Assembly (NCBI RefSeq): GCF_016598485.1
Contig: NZ_JAEMUW010000005.1
Location: forward strand, 62,001 to 126,000
From: Micromonospora coerulea
GTDB taxonomy: Bacteria; Actinomycetota; Actinomycetes; Mycobacteriales; Micromonosporaceae
Reading direction: 5' to 3'
Length of the DNA stretch: 64,000 nucleotides
Part shown: piece by piece, positions 18,226 to 28,213 of the stretch
Position numbering within the stretch: position 1 is the stretch's first letter
How the letters are laid out: each line of letters opens with the position of its first letter
Made by a program: the position numbers and the translations under genes
Notes under the pieces: generated by a model
The model's input: only the letters and a program-made list of their open reading frames with translations
What the model was told of the DNA's origin: nothing
Database searches by the model: none

Positions 18226-18306
18226 TGCCCGGGGCGGGGGTCGAACCCGCACGCCTTGCGGCAGCCGCTTTTAAGGCGGCCGTGTCTGCCGTTCCACCAC
18301 CCGGGC
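18226..18306 (-). tRNA. bldA: tRNA-Leu (anticodon UAA), bldA-type
   Basis: Read on the minus strand, the acceptor stem GCCCGGG (18306-18300) pairs with CCCGGGC (18233-18227), with discriminator A. A GCCGC/GCGGC anticodon stem encloses the loop CTTAAAA, so the anticodon is UAA and reads the rare codon UUA. A long variable arm (GCC-GCAA-GGC) confirms a class II leucine tRNA, and the T-stem GCGGG/CCCGC with TTCGA is intact. The bases after the discriminator are CCG, so CCA is not encoded and must be added after RNase Z processing. The gene corresponds to streptomycete bldA, a developmental regulator. Confidence 0.95.
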
Positions 18307-18394
18307 GGGTGACACCGGCGTGCCGACACGCGCGGTGCAGTCTCACCGTAGCCGTTGCGCCCCGACCCGGCGTACCCCGTGGTGGCCGCGCCAC

Positions 18395-18407
18395 TATGGT
18401 CAAGGCC
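18395..18407 (+). promoter_or_regulatory. -10 element that decides the start of the following gene
   Basis: TATGGT (18395-18400) and seven more bases place initiation on GTG 18408. The ATG at 18396 lies inside this hexamer, so GTG 18408 is the preferred start. Confidence 0.5.
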
Positions 18408-20240
18408 GTGACCAGCGCCGCCCGAACGGCCCCCGGGCCCGACCCCGAACAGGCCGTCCGCCTCGAGCCGGCGCTGGTCCGTCCGTCGCGGTCGAGCCGG
18501 CTACTGGCCACCGCGGTCCGCCACCGCGCGGACCTGTTCGTCGGGTTGCTCTTCGTGCTGCTCGCCGGCTGGCTCACCCAGGGGTTGTGGCCCGCGCCCG
18601 CGCAGCGGATGCTCGCGCTGAACCCCGCCGACCAGACCCTCTACGAGTGGTTCCTCGCGGTCGACTCGCGCGCCCTGGTGGGCGACTTCAGCCTGCTCAC
18701 CAACCGGCTCAACGCGCCGGACGGGGTCAACCTGATGACCAACACCACGGTCATCGCGCTCGGCGTGCTCCTCGCCCCGGTAACGATGCTGGTCGGGGCG
18801 CCGGTCACCTTCGCGCTGCTGGCCGCCGGCAACCTGGCCGGTACGGCGGTCGCCTGGTATCTGCTGTTCACCCGCGCCCTGCGGGTCCGCCGGCTCGCCG
18901 CCGGACTCGGCGCCGCGCTCTGCGGCTTCGGCCCGGGGATGGTCTCGCAGAGCAACAGCCACCTGCACATGACCGCGCAGTGGCTGGTCCCGGTGATCGT
19001 CTGGCTGGTGGTCCGGCTGCTCCGGGCCGCCGACCCGGCCGGCACCCCGGACGGGCCGGACCGTCGCCGGATGGTCAGCTCGGCGGTCTGGCTGGCCGCG
19101 GCGGTGACCTTCCAGGTCTTCGTCGGCGAGGAGGTGCTCTTCCTCGCCGCGCTCACCCTGCTGGTGATGACAGTCGCGTACGCGATGACCGACCGGCCGC
19201 TGCTCCGGCGCGCCCTGCCCACGTTCGGGGGCGGCCTGATGCTCGCCGCCGGCCTGGCGCTGCTGGTGCTCGCGTATCCGCTCTGGTACCAGTTCGCCGG
19301 GCCGCAGGGCGTCTCCGACGGGATGTTCAGCCCGCACTACTTCTCCGCCGACCTGAGCAGCTGGTGGACGATCTCCCCGCTCTCCGTGGCGGGCAGCGAC
19401 ACCTCTTCCCGGCTGACCACCGGGCCGGCCGAGTACAACACCTTCCTCGGCTGGCCGCTGCTGCTGGTGACCGCCGCGTGCGCGGGCTGGCTGGGCCGGC
19501 GGCCGCTGGTGTTGGCCTGCGTCGCGGGGGCCCTGGTGATGGGTGCGCTGTCGCTCGGCCCGGAGCTGGTGATCTCCGGCGAGCGGACCGCGCTGCCCGG
19601 CCCGTACGCCCTGCTGGCCGGCCTGCCGGTGGTGGACGGCGCGCTGCCGATGCGGTTCGGCCTCGCCGTGCTGCCACTGGCCGGCACGGTGCTGACGCTC
19701 GCGATGGACCGGGCCCTGCGGGAACGGGGTTCGGCCCGGTGGCTGGTTCCACTCGCCGTCGGCGCGGCACTGCTGAGCGTCTTCCCGGCACCGCTGCCGA
19801 CCACCGACCGGCCGGCGCTGCCGGAATTCGTCACCGCCGGGCACTGGCGGCAGTGCGTACGCCCGGGCGGGGTGCTGGTCCCGGTGCCGACGGCCACCCC
19901 CAAGGACCCGTGGCCGATGCGCTGGGCGACCGCCGCGGACGCGGAGTTCGGCATGCCCGAGGGCTTCTTCATCGGCCCCTACGGGCGGGGCGGCTCCGCC
20001 ACCATGGGCACCTACAAGCGCCCCACCTCGGCGCTGCTGGCCGACGTGGCCAGGCGGGGCGTGCCGCCGGCGATCGGCGACGAGCAGCGCCGGCAGGCCG
20101 CCCGGGACGTCCGCTTCTGGGGGGCGTCCTGCGTGGCGCTGACCGACAACGCCCCGCACGCGGCGACCCTGCGGCAGACGCTCGAGGCGCTCTTCGGCCC
20201 CGGCACCCGGGTCGCCGACGCCTGGACCTGGCGCTTCTGA
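18408..20240 (+). CDS. Polytopic membrane protein, GT-C-like
   Basis: 610 residues starting MTSAARTAPG. About ten to twelve hydrophobic segments run from residue 45 to 475, and a soluble C-terminal domain (about 480-610) ends in FGPGTRVADAWTWRF. The first outside loop has an acidic patch (NPADQTLYEWFLAVD), as in GT-C glycosyltransferases and YfhO-like proteins, but no diagnostic motif is certain. A role in transferring sugars from lipid carriers is only a guess. ATG 18396 is the alternative start. It converges on ndh across a perfect 16-bp terminator. Confidence 0.75.
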   Translation: MTSAARTAPGPDPEQAVRLEPALVRPSRSSRLLATAVRHRADLFVGLLFVLLAGWLTQGLWPAPAQRMLALNPADQTLYEWFLAVDSRALVGDFSLLTNRLNAPDGVNLMTNTTVIALGVLLAPVTMLVGAPVTFALLAAGNLAGTAVAWYLLFTRALRVRRLAAGLGAALCGFGPGMVSQSNSHLHMTAQWLVPVIVWLVVRLLRAADPAGTPDGPDRRRMVSSAVWLAAAVTFQVFVGEEVLFLAALTLLVMTVAYAMTDRPLLRRALPTFGGGLMLAAGLALLVLAYPLWYQFAGPQGVSDGMFSPHYFSADLSSWWTISPLSVAGSDTSSRLTTGPAEYNTFLGWPLLLVTAACAGWLGRRPLVLACVAGALVMGALSLGPELVISGERTALPGPYALLAGLPVVDGALPMRFGLAVLPLAGTVLTLAMDRALRERGSARWLVPLAVGAALLSVFPAPLPTTDRPALPEFVTAGHWRQCVRPGGVLVPVPTATPKDPWPMRWATAADAEFGMPEGFFIGPYGRGGSATMGTYKRPTSALLADVARRGVPPAIGDEQRRQAARDVRFWGASCVALTDNAPHAATLRQTLEALFGPGTRVADAWTWRF

Positions 20241-20279
20241 CCTCGGACCCACCGCAGGGCTGGCGGCCGGGTACGCGAG

Positions 20280-20318
20280 AAGGGCCCGCCGCCACGACAC
20301 GTGTGGCGGCGGGCCCTT
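20280..20318. terminator. Strong bidirectional terminator
   Basis: A perfect 16-bp stem (20280-20295 with 20303-20318) has a 7-base loop and begins with AA and ends with TT. It lies between convergent genes and probably serves both. Confidence 0.85.
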
Positions 20319-20329
20319 CCTCGTACGGC

Positions 20330-21661
20330 TCAGACGCGCGCGGCGCCGACCGGCTGGGACGCCTCGGCGAACTCCTCGCGCGGATCGTGCAGCTGGCCCA
20401 GCGCGACCACCTCACGCTTCAGGAAGAACGCCAGCGACCAGTCGACCACGACCCGGATCTTGCGGTTGAACGACGGGATGCGCGACATGTGGTACGTCCG
20501 GTGCATGAACCACGCCGGCCAGCCGGTCATCTTGATCCCGTAGACCTGCGCCACGCCCTTGTGCAGGCCGAGGCTGGCCACGCTGCCCGCGTGCTTGTGC
20601 TTGTAGTTGACCGGCTCGCGCCCGCGGATCACGTTCACGATGTTGTCGGCCATCCGGGCGGCCTGCCGGACCGCGTGCTGCGCGCTGGGCGAGCAGAAGT
20701 TGCCCGGCTCCTTGGTCAGGTCCGGCACGGCGGCGCAGTCGCCGGCGCTCCAGGCGCCCTCGACGACCCGGTCCCCGTCCACGATCTGGAGGGTGGGCAG
20801 GCAGGTGACCCGCCGGCGGTCGTCGCGCGGGAAGTCGGTGGCGTCCAGCATCGGCGACGGCTTCACGCCGGCCGTCCAGACGATCGTGTCGGAGCGGAAG
20901 CTGTCGCCGTCGGAGAGCTTCACCACGCCGTCGACGCAGGACTCCAGCCGGGTGTCCAGCCGGATGTCCATGTTCCGCTTGAGCAGCTGCTGCACCGTGT
21001 AGGCGCCCATGTCCCGATCGACCTCGGGCAGCACCCGCTGGGTGGCCTCGACCAGAACCCAGCGCATGTCGTCCGGCTTGAGCTCCGGGTAGTACCGCAG
21101 CGCGTCCCGGGCCATGTCCTCCATCTCGGCCAGCGCCTCGATGCCGGCGTAACCACCACCGACGAAGGTGAAGGTCAGCGCGGAACGGCGGATGTCCGGG
21201 TCGGTCGTGGCGGCCGCCACGTCCAGCCGGTCCAGCACGTGGTTGCGCAGGAAGATGGCCTCACCGATCGTCTTGAACCCGATGCCCTGCTCGTGCAGGC
21301 CCGGGATCGGCAGCGTCCGGGACACCGAGCCGGGGGCGACGATCACGTGGTCGTACTGGATCTCCCGGGTCGGGCCGCTGATCGGCTGCACGATCGCCGT
21401 CTTCCGGTCGTGGTCGATCCGCGTCACCGTGCCGGCCACGACCTTGCACTTGCGCAACTCGCGCCGCAGCGGCACCACGGAGTGCCGGGGCGAGATGTTG
21501 CCAGCCGCCGCCTCGGGGAGGAACGGCTGGTAGGTCATGTGCGGCTGCGGGTCAACGACGATGACCTCGGCCTCACGGGAGCTCAGCTTCTTGGACAGGC
21601 GCAGAGCGGCGTACAGGCCAACGTGCCCGGCACCCACGACAAGGATCCGCTTCGGGTTCAC
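20330..21661 (-). CDS. ndh: Type II NADH dehydrogenase (NAD(P)/FAD-dependent oxidoreductase)
   Basis: 443 residues. The FAD-binding GxGxxG is at the N-terminus (VVGAGHVG, 8-15) and a second Rossmann motif FVGGGYAGIEAL near residue 170 binds NADH. Flavin-contact segments WTAGVKPSP and WSAGDCAA follow. A C-terminal amphipathic region (YHMSRIPSFNRKIRVVVDWSLAFF) matches the membrane-docking helices of NDH-2. The enzyme transfers electrons from NADH to menaquinone without pumping protons. GTG 21661 has GAAAGA about nine bases upstream. Monocistronic, divergent by gap from the MoxR operon's last gene. Confidence 0.92.
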   Translation of the reverse strand: MNPKRILVVGAGHVGLYAALRLSKKLSSREAEVIVVDPQPHMTYQPFLPEAAAGNISPRHSVVPLRRELRKCKVVAGTVTRIDHDRKTAIVQPISGPTREIQYDHVIVAPGSVSRTLPIPGLHEQGIGFKTIGEAIFLRNHVLDRLDVAAATTDPDIRRSALTFTFVGGGYAGIEALAEMEDMARDALRYYPELKPDDMRWVLVEATQRVLPEVDRDMGAYTVQQLLKRNMDIRLDTRLESCVDGVVKLSDGDSFRSDTIVWTAGVKPSPMLDATDFPRDDRRRVTCLPTLQIVDGDRVVEGAWSAGDCAAVPDLTKEPGNFCSPSAQHAVRQAARMADNIVNVIRGREPVNYKHKHAGSVASLGLHKGVAQVYGIKMTGWPAWFMHRTYHMSRIPSFNRKIRVVVDWSLAFFLKREVVALGQLHDPREEFAEASQPVGAARV

Positions 21662-21763
21662 GCCATCTATCTTTCCCCGGGCGGCTCGGCTAATCCCGTC
21701 CGAGACCCCCTTCTGTGACGGAGCACAACACCTGTGACCTGCGCAACGTCCAGCATCGTCCCA

Positions 21764-22336
21764 CTATCTGCGCCGCAACAGCCACCCGAGCAACACGCTG
21801 AGTGCCACCGCGACGAGCAGTCCGGCCACCGTGGCGGCCTGGAAGCCCCGGCCCGCGCCGACCTCCCCGAGCTGCGCCAGCAGGATGCCGAGCACCGCGC
21901 TGGCGAGCACCACGCCGCCGGTCCGGGTCAGCCACCGCACGATCAGGTCCGGGTCGACGATCCCGTCGAAGGGCAGCAGCGCGGCCAGCGCGCAGAGCGT
22001 GTGCGCGAGGTAGAGCAGGGTGGCCACCGCCAGGAGGCGCCACAGCGCGATCGGCCGGCCGAACCCGGCGGTGGCCAGCAGCCACCCGCCGACCGTGACC
22101 AGTGCCGCGAAGGTCGGCCAGACCCGGCGCGGCCCGACCGCCGGCAGCACCGCCACCACCGTCAGGGCCAGCAGCGCCCGCGCCGCGAACACCTCCGCCG
22201 GGTACGCCAGCAGCAAGCCGACCAGCACGGTCACGAAGATGGCCAGCCGCACCAGCAGCGGGGCGAGGCTGACCCGGGTGGCCGCGTACCGCACCGCCCG
22301 GACCCGCTCGTTCAGAGCGTCCAGCATGTCGTTCAT
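21764..22336 (-). CDS. Integral membrane protein, last gene of the MoxR operon
   Basis: 190 residues with about five to six transmembrane helices after a charged N-terminus (MNDMLDALNERVRAV), ending in LLGWLLRRR. No named domain is recognised. The start overlaps the DUF58 stop by 4 bases (ATGA), and the gene belongs to a five-gene chain with almost no spacing, so it probably works with the MoxR/DUF58 system at the membrane. A longer in-frame reading lies antisense-like over DUF58 and is rejected. Confidence 0.75.
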   Translation of the reverse strand: MNDMLDALNERVRAVRYAATRVSLAPLLVRLAIFVTVLVGLLLAYPAEVFAARALLALTVVAVLPAVGPRRVWPTFAALVTVGGWLLATAGFGRPIALWRLLAVATLLYLAHTLCALAALLPFDGIVDPDLIVRWLTRTGGVVLASAVLGILLAQLGEVGAGRGFQAATVAGLLVAVALSVLLGWLLRRR

Positions 22337-23702
22337 CGGGCCCCCACCCTCGGGGCCGTGGCCAGTCTCGCCACGTCCCGGAGCACCTGGTCCAGGCTGC
22401 CCGCGCCGGCCCAGCGCACCACCGGCACGCCGTGCTCGCGCAGCTGACCGATCATCGTGTCCCGGTCCAGCCGCCACAGCCGGTACGCCACCTCGGCCCA
22501 GCCGCGGTCCTTCGGCGGCGGCAGGTCCGCCGGCAGGGTGTCCACCGCGACCACGAACCGGCCGCCCCGGGCCAGCCGGGCCAGCATCTGCGCCGACCGC
22601 TCGTCGAGCAGCGGGGTGAGCACCACCACCAGCGCGTCGGAGGACAGCACCTGCGGCCCGAAGACCTGGTCGTACGGCTCGTGCGGCGAGGACTCGGCGT
22701 GCACGTCGAGCAGCCACTCCAGCACGGTCAGGTACTGCCGGCGACCGGTGGCCGGGCGCAGCCGGCGGGCGGCGGGGCCGTACTCCAGCATCGCCACCCG
22801 GTCACCCCGGTGCAGGTAGTGCTCGCCGATCGCTGCGGCCGCCCGGACCGTGGTGTCGAGCACCGACGCGGGACCGTTGACACCCCCGGAGCGGCCCGCC
22901 TCCGCCAGCACGTCGAGCAGCACCACCACCTCGGCGTCCCGGTCGGAGAGGGTGGCCGCGACGTGCAGCTGGCGGGCCCGCAGCGACACCCGCCAGTCGA
23001 TGCGGCGCAACCGGTCGCCGGGGGCGAAGACCCGCACGCCGGCCAGTTCGCCGCCCTCCCCCGGCCGCCGGGAGTGGTGCGCGCCGACCAGCCCGGCCGC
23101 CCGGGGCATCGCCTCCACCGCCTCGAACGGCTCCGTCCGCGGATAGACCCGCAGCCGTACCGGGTCGGTGATCACGGCCCGGGAGACCAGCAGCCCGTCG
23201 GCCGTGGCGACCCGGGCGCCGGCCGGGCCGATCGGGTGCCGGCCCCAGCGCAGCGCCGTGCCGGACAGCTCCAGGTCGACCGCGGTACCCGTCGGCACCG
23301 AGGTGACGAACGGCCGGTCGGCGCCTCCGGAACGGGCCACGTCCACGCCGGCCCCGCCGAAGCCGACCTGCTCCACCCGCAGCCACGGCGACATCCGGGT
23401 CCGCACCACCGCCACGTGGTACGGCACGGTGTCGGGGTTGCCGACGACGACCGTGGCCGCCATCGGACCGCCCTCGACCAGGTGCGCGTCCCCGGTGCCG
23501 ATCTCCAACTGCGGTCCGGCGGTGGGCCGGCGGCGCAGCGCGTACGCGGTGCCCACGGCGAACGGCGTGGCCAGCACCACCAGGTCGATCCGGCCGAAGA
23601 GCACCGCCGCGATCACCAGCAGGCCGGTGAGCAGCACCGCCCGGCCGAGCGCCCAGGTGGGCGCCCAGCCCGTCGCCGGCTCCGGCTCGTGACGGCTGGC
23701 CA

Positions 23703-23703
<1 letters not shown>
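22333..23703 (-). CDS. DUF58 domain protein (MoxR-associated, vWA-like)
   Basis: 456 residues. Two N-terminal hydrophobic segments (about 20-60) anchor the protein. The DUF58 core has the signature PGDRLRRIDWRVSLRARQLHV near residue 235, followed by a von Willebrand A-like fold with DRDAEVVVLLDV and VVVLTPLLDE. These proteins pair with MoxR AAA+ ATPases, which are thought to act as chaperones for metal-dependent assembly or envelope stress functions. The start ATG 23703 overlaps the MoxR stop by one base (TGATG), and its own stop overlaps the next gene by four. Confidence 0.9.
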
Positions 23704-24709
<1,006 letters not shown>

Positions 24710-24710
<1 letters not shown>

Positions 24711-25294
24711 CACAGCTTCTCCAGTTCGGCGACGATCACCGCGAGGTCGCGCGGCGACGGGGGGCGGCGGGAGGGGGTGCTGAGGAACGTCCACAGCGGC
24801 TCCCCCAGCAGAGTGCGGGCGCGAGCCGGGTCGGACTCGCGGGTGAGGCCGTGCCGCTGGCGCAGGCGTTCGTCGGCCAGCTCGCCGAGCCGCGGCAGGA
24901 TCCGCTCGGTGAACCGCTCGCGGTTGCCCGCGCACCAGTCCAGCGGGCGTTCCCACCCGTTGATCGCGACGCGCAGCGCGTCCAGGGCGGCCCAGTTCCA
25001 GGTGCCCGGTTCCTCGCCGATCGGTGCCCGGCCACCGCTCCGGGGCGGCGGCGGGGGCGACAGGGCGCCGGTGACCCGCCGGAGGGCGAGCAGGGCGAGC
25101 ACACCGGCGACCACGATCCACAGGGAAACCTGGAGACCCACCGCCCGCAGGCCCGCCACGACGACCGCCACGATCGCCGCGGTGACCGCGAGGGTGCGCA
25201 GCACCAGGCGCACCCGGCCGCCGCGCGACCCCACGGCCGGCTCGGCGGCCTCCTCCTCCTCGAACGACAGCAGATCGTCGATGCTGGTACTCAT
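24710..25294 (-). CDS. Hypothetical two-helix membrane protein of the MoxR operon
   Basis: 194 residues. An acidic N-terminus (DDLLSFEEEEAAEP) precedes two adjacent transmembrane helices (about 29-70), a Pro/Gly linker, then a soluble helical region (about 98-194) with WNWAALDALRVAINGWERPLD. I do not recognise the family. Its place between DUF4129 and MoxR, with 4-base and 1-base overlaps at either end, suggests it is a fixed component of this membrane complex. Confidence 0.72.
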
Positions 25295-26028
25295 GACGCC
25301 ACCTCACCGGCGGCGACGCTGGTGAGTTCGCCGCGCAGCCGGCGTAGCGCCGCCCGGGCCTGGTCGCGCATCCGCTCGTCGACGGTGTGCGTCGCGTACC
25401 GGGCCTCGCGGTAGACGTGCGCGAACCCGTCCAGCACGTCGGCGCTGGCGATCGCCGGGACGCCCGCCGCCGGGTCGCCGACCAGCAGGCGGCTGACCAG
25501 GTCGGTGGGGGTGTCCCCGGCGAGCCGGGGCACACCGGCCTCCTCGGCGGCCTCCTCCAGCCGGACCCAGCAGGCGATCACCGCCGTCCGCGGGTCGGTG
25601 GACCGGTCGTCCAGCTCGACCAGGCCGGCGTCGAGCGCGGCCACCACCTCCCGGGCGGTGCCCTCGGCGGTACGCCGGGCCCGCTGTGCCGGGATCGCCC
25701 GGGTGGTCCGCCGCAGCGCGCCCCCGATCAGCGTCCAGGCCACGTACCCGAGCGCGAGCAGGACCGCCAGGCCGAGCACGACCAGGACGGCGGTGAAGAT
25801 CCACTGCGGGATCTGCGGCTGGTTGGCCTCGGCGGCACCCCGCGGCTCGACCGGGATCGAGGGTGCCGGCTCGGCTGACGGGTAGTCCGGTACGTAGGGG
25901 ATGTTGTCCACGGCGGGCGGGATCCGGCTGGCCCCGATCGAGGAGTGCCCGGCCGCCACCGCGGCGACGGCCAGCAGGACGGTCACCGCCGCGATCGGCC
26001 ACCACCTGCGCAGCACGCCGAGGTCCAT
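25291..26028 (-). CDS. DUF4129-domain membrane protein, first gene of the MoxR operon
   Basis: 245 residues. A first hydrophobic helix (about 11-27), an exposed Pro-rich stretch, a second helix (about 70-97) and a cytoplasmic DUF4129 domain follow. The domain contains IACWVRLEEAAEEAGVPRLAG and the TPTDLVSRLL segment found next to transglutaminase-like domains in related loci. I took ATG 26028, preceded by GGTGGG, over an upstream reading that would add 20 unlikely residues. It overlaps the next gene by 4 bases and heads the MoxR/DUF58 operon, 19 bases after the glycosylase gene. Confidence 0.83.
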   Translation of the reverse strand: MDLGVLRRWWPIAAVTVLLAVAAVAAGHSSIGASRIPPAVDNIPYVPDYPSAEPAPSIPVEPRGAAEANQPQIPQWIFTAVLVVLGLAVLLALGYVAWTLIGGALRRTTRAIPAQRARRTAEGTAREVVAALDAGLVELDDRSTDPRTAVIACWVRLEEAAEEAGVPRLAGDTPTDLVSRLLVGDPAAGVPAIASADVLDGFAHVYREARYATHTVDERMRDQARAALRRLRGELTSVAAGEVAS

Positions 26029-26047
26029 CCCACCGCCCCACGCATCC

Positions 26048-26788
26048 TCAGTCCACCCCGGCCAACTGCTTCGCCCGGGCGAACACATCGTCCAGCATCC
26101 CTGGTGTCAGCCGCCCGGTGAAGGTGTTCTGCTGGCTGACGTGATAGCAGCCGAGCAGGGCCGGTGCGGAACTGCCGGACCAGTGTGCCCCATGGCCGAA
26201 GGCCGGTCGCGGACTGGGCGGCTGCTGTCCGTACACGTCCCGCAGCACCGGCCACCAGCCGGCCCAGGCGAAGGCACCCAGTGCGACCACCACGCGCAGG
26301 GTGGGCCGGATCAGCGTGACCTCGCGGTGCAGCCACGGCGCGCAGGTGTCCCGCTCGACCGGGGTCGGCTTGTTGTCCGGCGGCGCGCAGCGCACCGCGG
26401 CGAAGATGCGGGTGTCCCGCAGGACCAGGCCGTCGTCGGCGGCGACGCTGGTCGGCTGGTTGGCCAGACCGGCGCGGTGCAGCGCGGCGAAGAGAACGTC
26501 GCCCGAGCGGTCGCCGGTGAAGATCCGGCCGGTGCGGTTGCCACCGTGCGCGGCCGGCGCCAGGCCGAGGATGCCGATCCGCGCGTCCGGCGCGCCGAAG
26601 CCCGGCACCGGGCGGCCCCAGTACTGCTGGTCGCGGAAGGCCGCCCGCTTGACCCGGGCGACCTCCTCCCGCCAGGCGACCAGGCGCGGGCAGGCGAAGC
26701 AGTTACTCACCGCGCCGTCGAGGTCGACCAGGTCGGTCGCCCGCGCGGCGCGAGCGACCACGTCACCAGGGGTACGCGGCTCAGCCAA
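26048..26788 (-). CDS. Uracil-DNA glycosylase, family 5 (UDGb)
   Basis: 246 residues. Family-5 motifs are clear: [14 protein letters not shown] followed by IFTGDRSG, and the downstream [16 protein letters not shown]. Cysteines at CFACP near residue 30 and RCAPPDNKP, with a later conserved Cys, fit the 4Fe-4S cluster ligands of these enzymes. UDGb removes uracil, hypoxanthine or ethenocytosine from DNA. The start is uncertain: TTG 26788 overlaps the previous stop by 8 bases and gives [11 protein letters not shown], while GTG 26761 is a shorter alternative. The gene is probably co-transcribed with the hydrolase upstream. Confidence 0.88.
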   Translation of the reverse strand: MAEPRTPGDVVARAARATDLVDLDGAVSNCFACPRLVAWREEVARVKRAAFRDQQYWGRPVPGFGAPDARIGILGLAPAAHGGNRTGRIFTGDRSGDVLFAALHRAGLANQPTSVAADDGLVLRDTRIFAAVRCAPPDNKPTPVERDTCAPWLHREVTLIRPTLRVVVALGAFAWAGWWPVLRDVYGQQPPSPRPAFGHGAHWSGSSAPALLGCYHVSQQNTFTGRLTPGMLDDVFARAKQLAGVD

Positions 26789-27467
26789 GCTTGGCCCGGA
26801 AGAGTTCCAGGGTGCGGGCCCAGGCGGTGGCGGCGGCGCGCTGGTCGAACTTCTCCGGCCGGTCCTCGTTGAAGAACGCGTGCGACGTGCCCGGGTAGTC
26901 GTAGGTCTGGCAGGTGCCGCCGGCCGCCTCGATGGCCCGGCGGGCGGTCTGCACGCCGTCCGCCGACGAGGTGCCGTCCTCCTCGGAGCAGTGGATGAGC
27001 GCGGCCTTGCCGGCATAGTCGGCCCACTCGGAGCGCATCCCCTCCCAGGGGAGGCGGGGGTAGAAGCCGGCGGTGGCGACGATCCGCTCCGAGAACGTGG
27101 CCGACCAGAGGGCCAGGCTGGCGCCGGCGCAGAACCCGGCGCAGCCGACCTTGCCGGTGACCTCGGGACGGCCGGCGAGGTATTCCGCCGCGGCGGCGAT
27201 GTCGGTCGCCGCCTCGTCCATCTGCGGCCCGTTCAGCATCTGCCGAGGCTCGGTCGGCCTGCTGGCCGGCTGGCCGTGCCGGAAGTCCGGGGCCAGGGCG
27301 ACGAAGCCCGCCTCGGCGAAGCGGTCCACGACCGCCCGGACGTGGGGCACCAGACCCCACCAGTCCTGGATGACGATGACCGCCGGGCTGGCCACACCGC
27401 CGGAGGGTATCGCGAGATACCCCTCGCGTGTCCCTCCGTTGTTGGTGAAGCTCACCGTCTCGCCCAT
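26781..27467 (-). CDS. Dienelactone hydrolase family protein
   Basis: 228 residues. An alpha/beta hydrolase with a cysteine nucleophile in [14 protein letters not shown] (about 110-123), a DLH-type strand [19 protein letters not shown] and a terminal [17 protein letters not shown] with the catalytic His. The canonical reaction opens dienelactone rings in chlorocatechol degradation. No aromatic-degradation genes are nearby, so a general hydrolase is more likely. ATG 27467 has a perfect AGGAGG seven bases upstream. It overlaps the glycosylase start. Confidence 0.9.
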   Translation of the reverse strand: MGETVSFTNNGGTREGYLAIPSGGVASPAVIVIQDWWGLVPHVRAVVDRFAEAGFVALAPDFRHGQPASRPTEPRQMLNGPQMDEAATDIAAAAEYLAGRPEVTGKVGCAGFCAGASLALWSATFSERIVATAGFYPRLPWEGMRSEWADYAGKAALIHCSEEDGTSSADGVQTARRAIEAAGGTCQTYDYPGTSHAFFNEDRPEKFDQRAAATAWARTLELFRAKLG

Positions 27468-27577
27468 GGCCCGTCCTCCTAGCGGTCAGTCATCGTTGGC
27501 TGGTCGCCCAGTGGTCCTACGTGCCGGTAGCCTGCCACGCCGCCACCGCGCCGGGGAAGACGCGAGGACAGTGGCAT

Positions 27578-28081
27578 TCACCTCCCGTTCGCCTTCCGGA
27601 CGAGGCAGAGCAGGTAGCCCTCACCGTCGTCGCCGACCCGGTAGAGGACGTAGGCGTCGTCCCCCGGCCGGAAGTGCGGCTCACACGCCACCGCCGACTG
27701 GTTCCGCGCCGCCGCCGCGTCGTCCACCCGGCCCACCACCGCGTACGCGGCGCGGGCGCTGGTGCAGGGGACGAGGCGGCCGTCCTCGACCGACTTCGCC
27801 CCGGTGCCGGCGACCCGGGGCAATTCGCCGACGCAGTCGCCGGCCTTCGCGTCGGCGGTGCCGTCCCCGCCCAGCAGTCCGGCGAGGGGGCCGACCCCTC
27901 GCGTGAGCACCGCGGTCACGGTCAACGCGACCAGCACCCCGAAGACCAGCACGACGACGCCGAGGACCGTGCCGATCCGGGACCGCCCGCCGGTCGGCGC
28001 GGACGGGGCGGCCGGCTGCTGCTCGCTCTCCGGCGCGGGCGGTGCGGGCGGTGCGGGCGGTGCGGCGACCTGCTCTGACAC
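27578..28081 (-). CDS. Membrane-anchored protein with Pro-rich N-terminus
   Basis: 167 residues. The cytoplasmic N-terminus has Ala/Pro repeats (PPAPPAPPAPE). A single transmembrane helix lies at about 38-60, followed by an extracytoplasmic domain with four cysteines (GDCVG, VPCTS, VACEPH, LLCLVR) that could form two disulfides. This resembles the septum-formation/DUF4190-like proteins of actinomycetes, but I cannot name the family. I chose GTG 28081 because GGAAGGAAC precedes it; an ATG ten codons upstream is possible. Confidence 0.7.
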   Translation of the reverse strand: MSEQVAAPPAPPAPPAPESEQQPAAPSAPTGGRSRIGTVLGVVVLVFGVLVALTVTAVLTRGVGPLAGLLGGDGTADAKAGDCVGELPRVAGTGAKSVEDGRLVPCTSARAAYAVVGRVDDAAAARNQSAVACEPHFRPGDDAYVLYRVGDDGEGYLLCLVRKANGR

Positions 28082-28172
28082 GGGCGTTCCTTCCGGGGGT
28101 GGGGTGAGCAAGCGACACGGTAGCGACCAAGATCGGGCCGCGCTGTCCCGCCCCGTCCATCGTGGACGCAGC

Positions 28173-28203
28173 AGGGGCGCCCACCGGTTCGGCGGGCGCC
28201 CCT
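28173..28203 (-). terminator. Terminator of the PadR-HAAS operon
   Basis: A perfect 10-bp stem (28173-28182 with 28194-28203), with a further CCG/CGG pair inside the loop, lies just after the stop of the HAAS gene in its direction of reading. Confidence 0.6.
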
Positions 28204-28213
28204 TCGGGATGGT

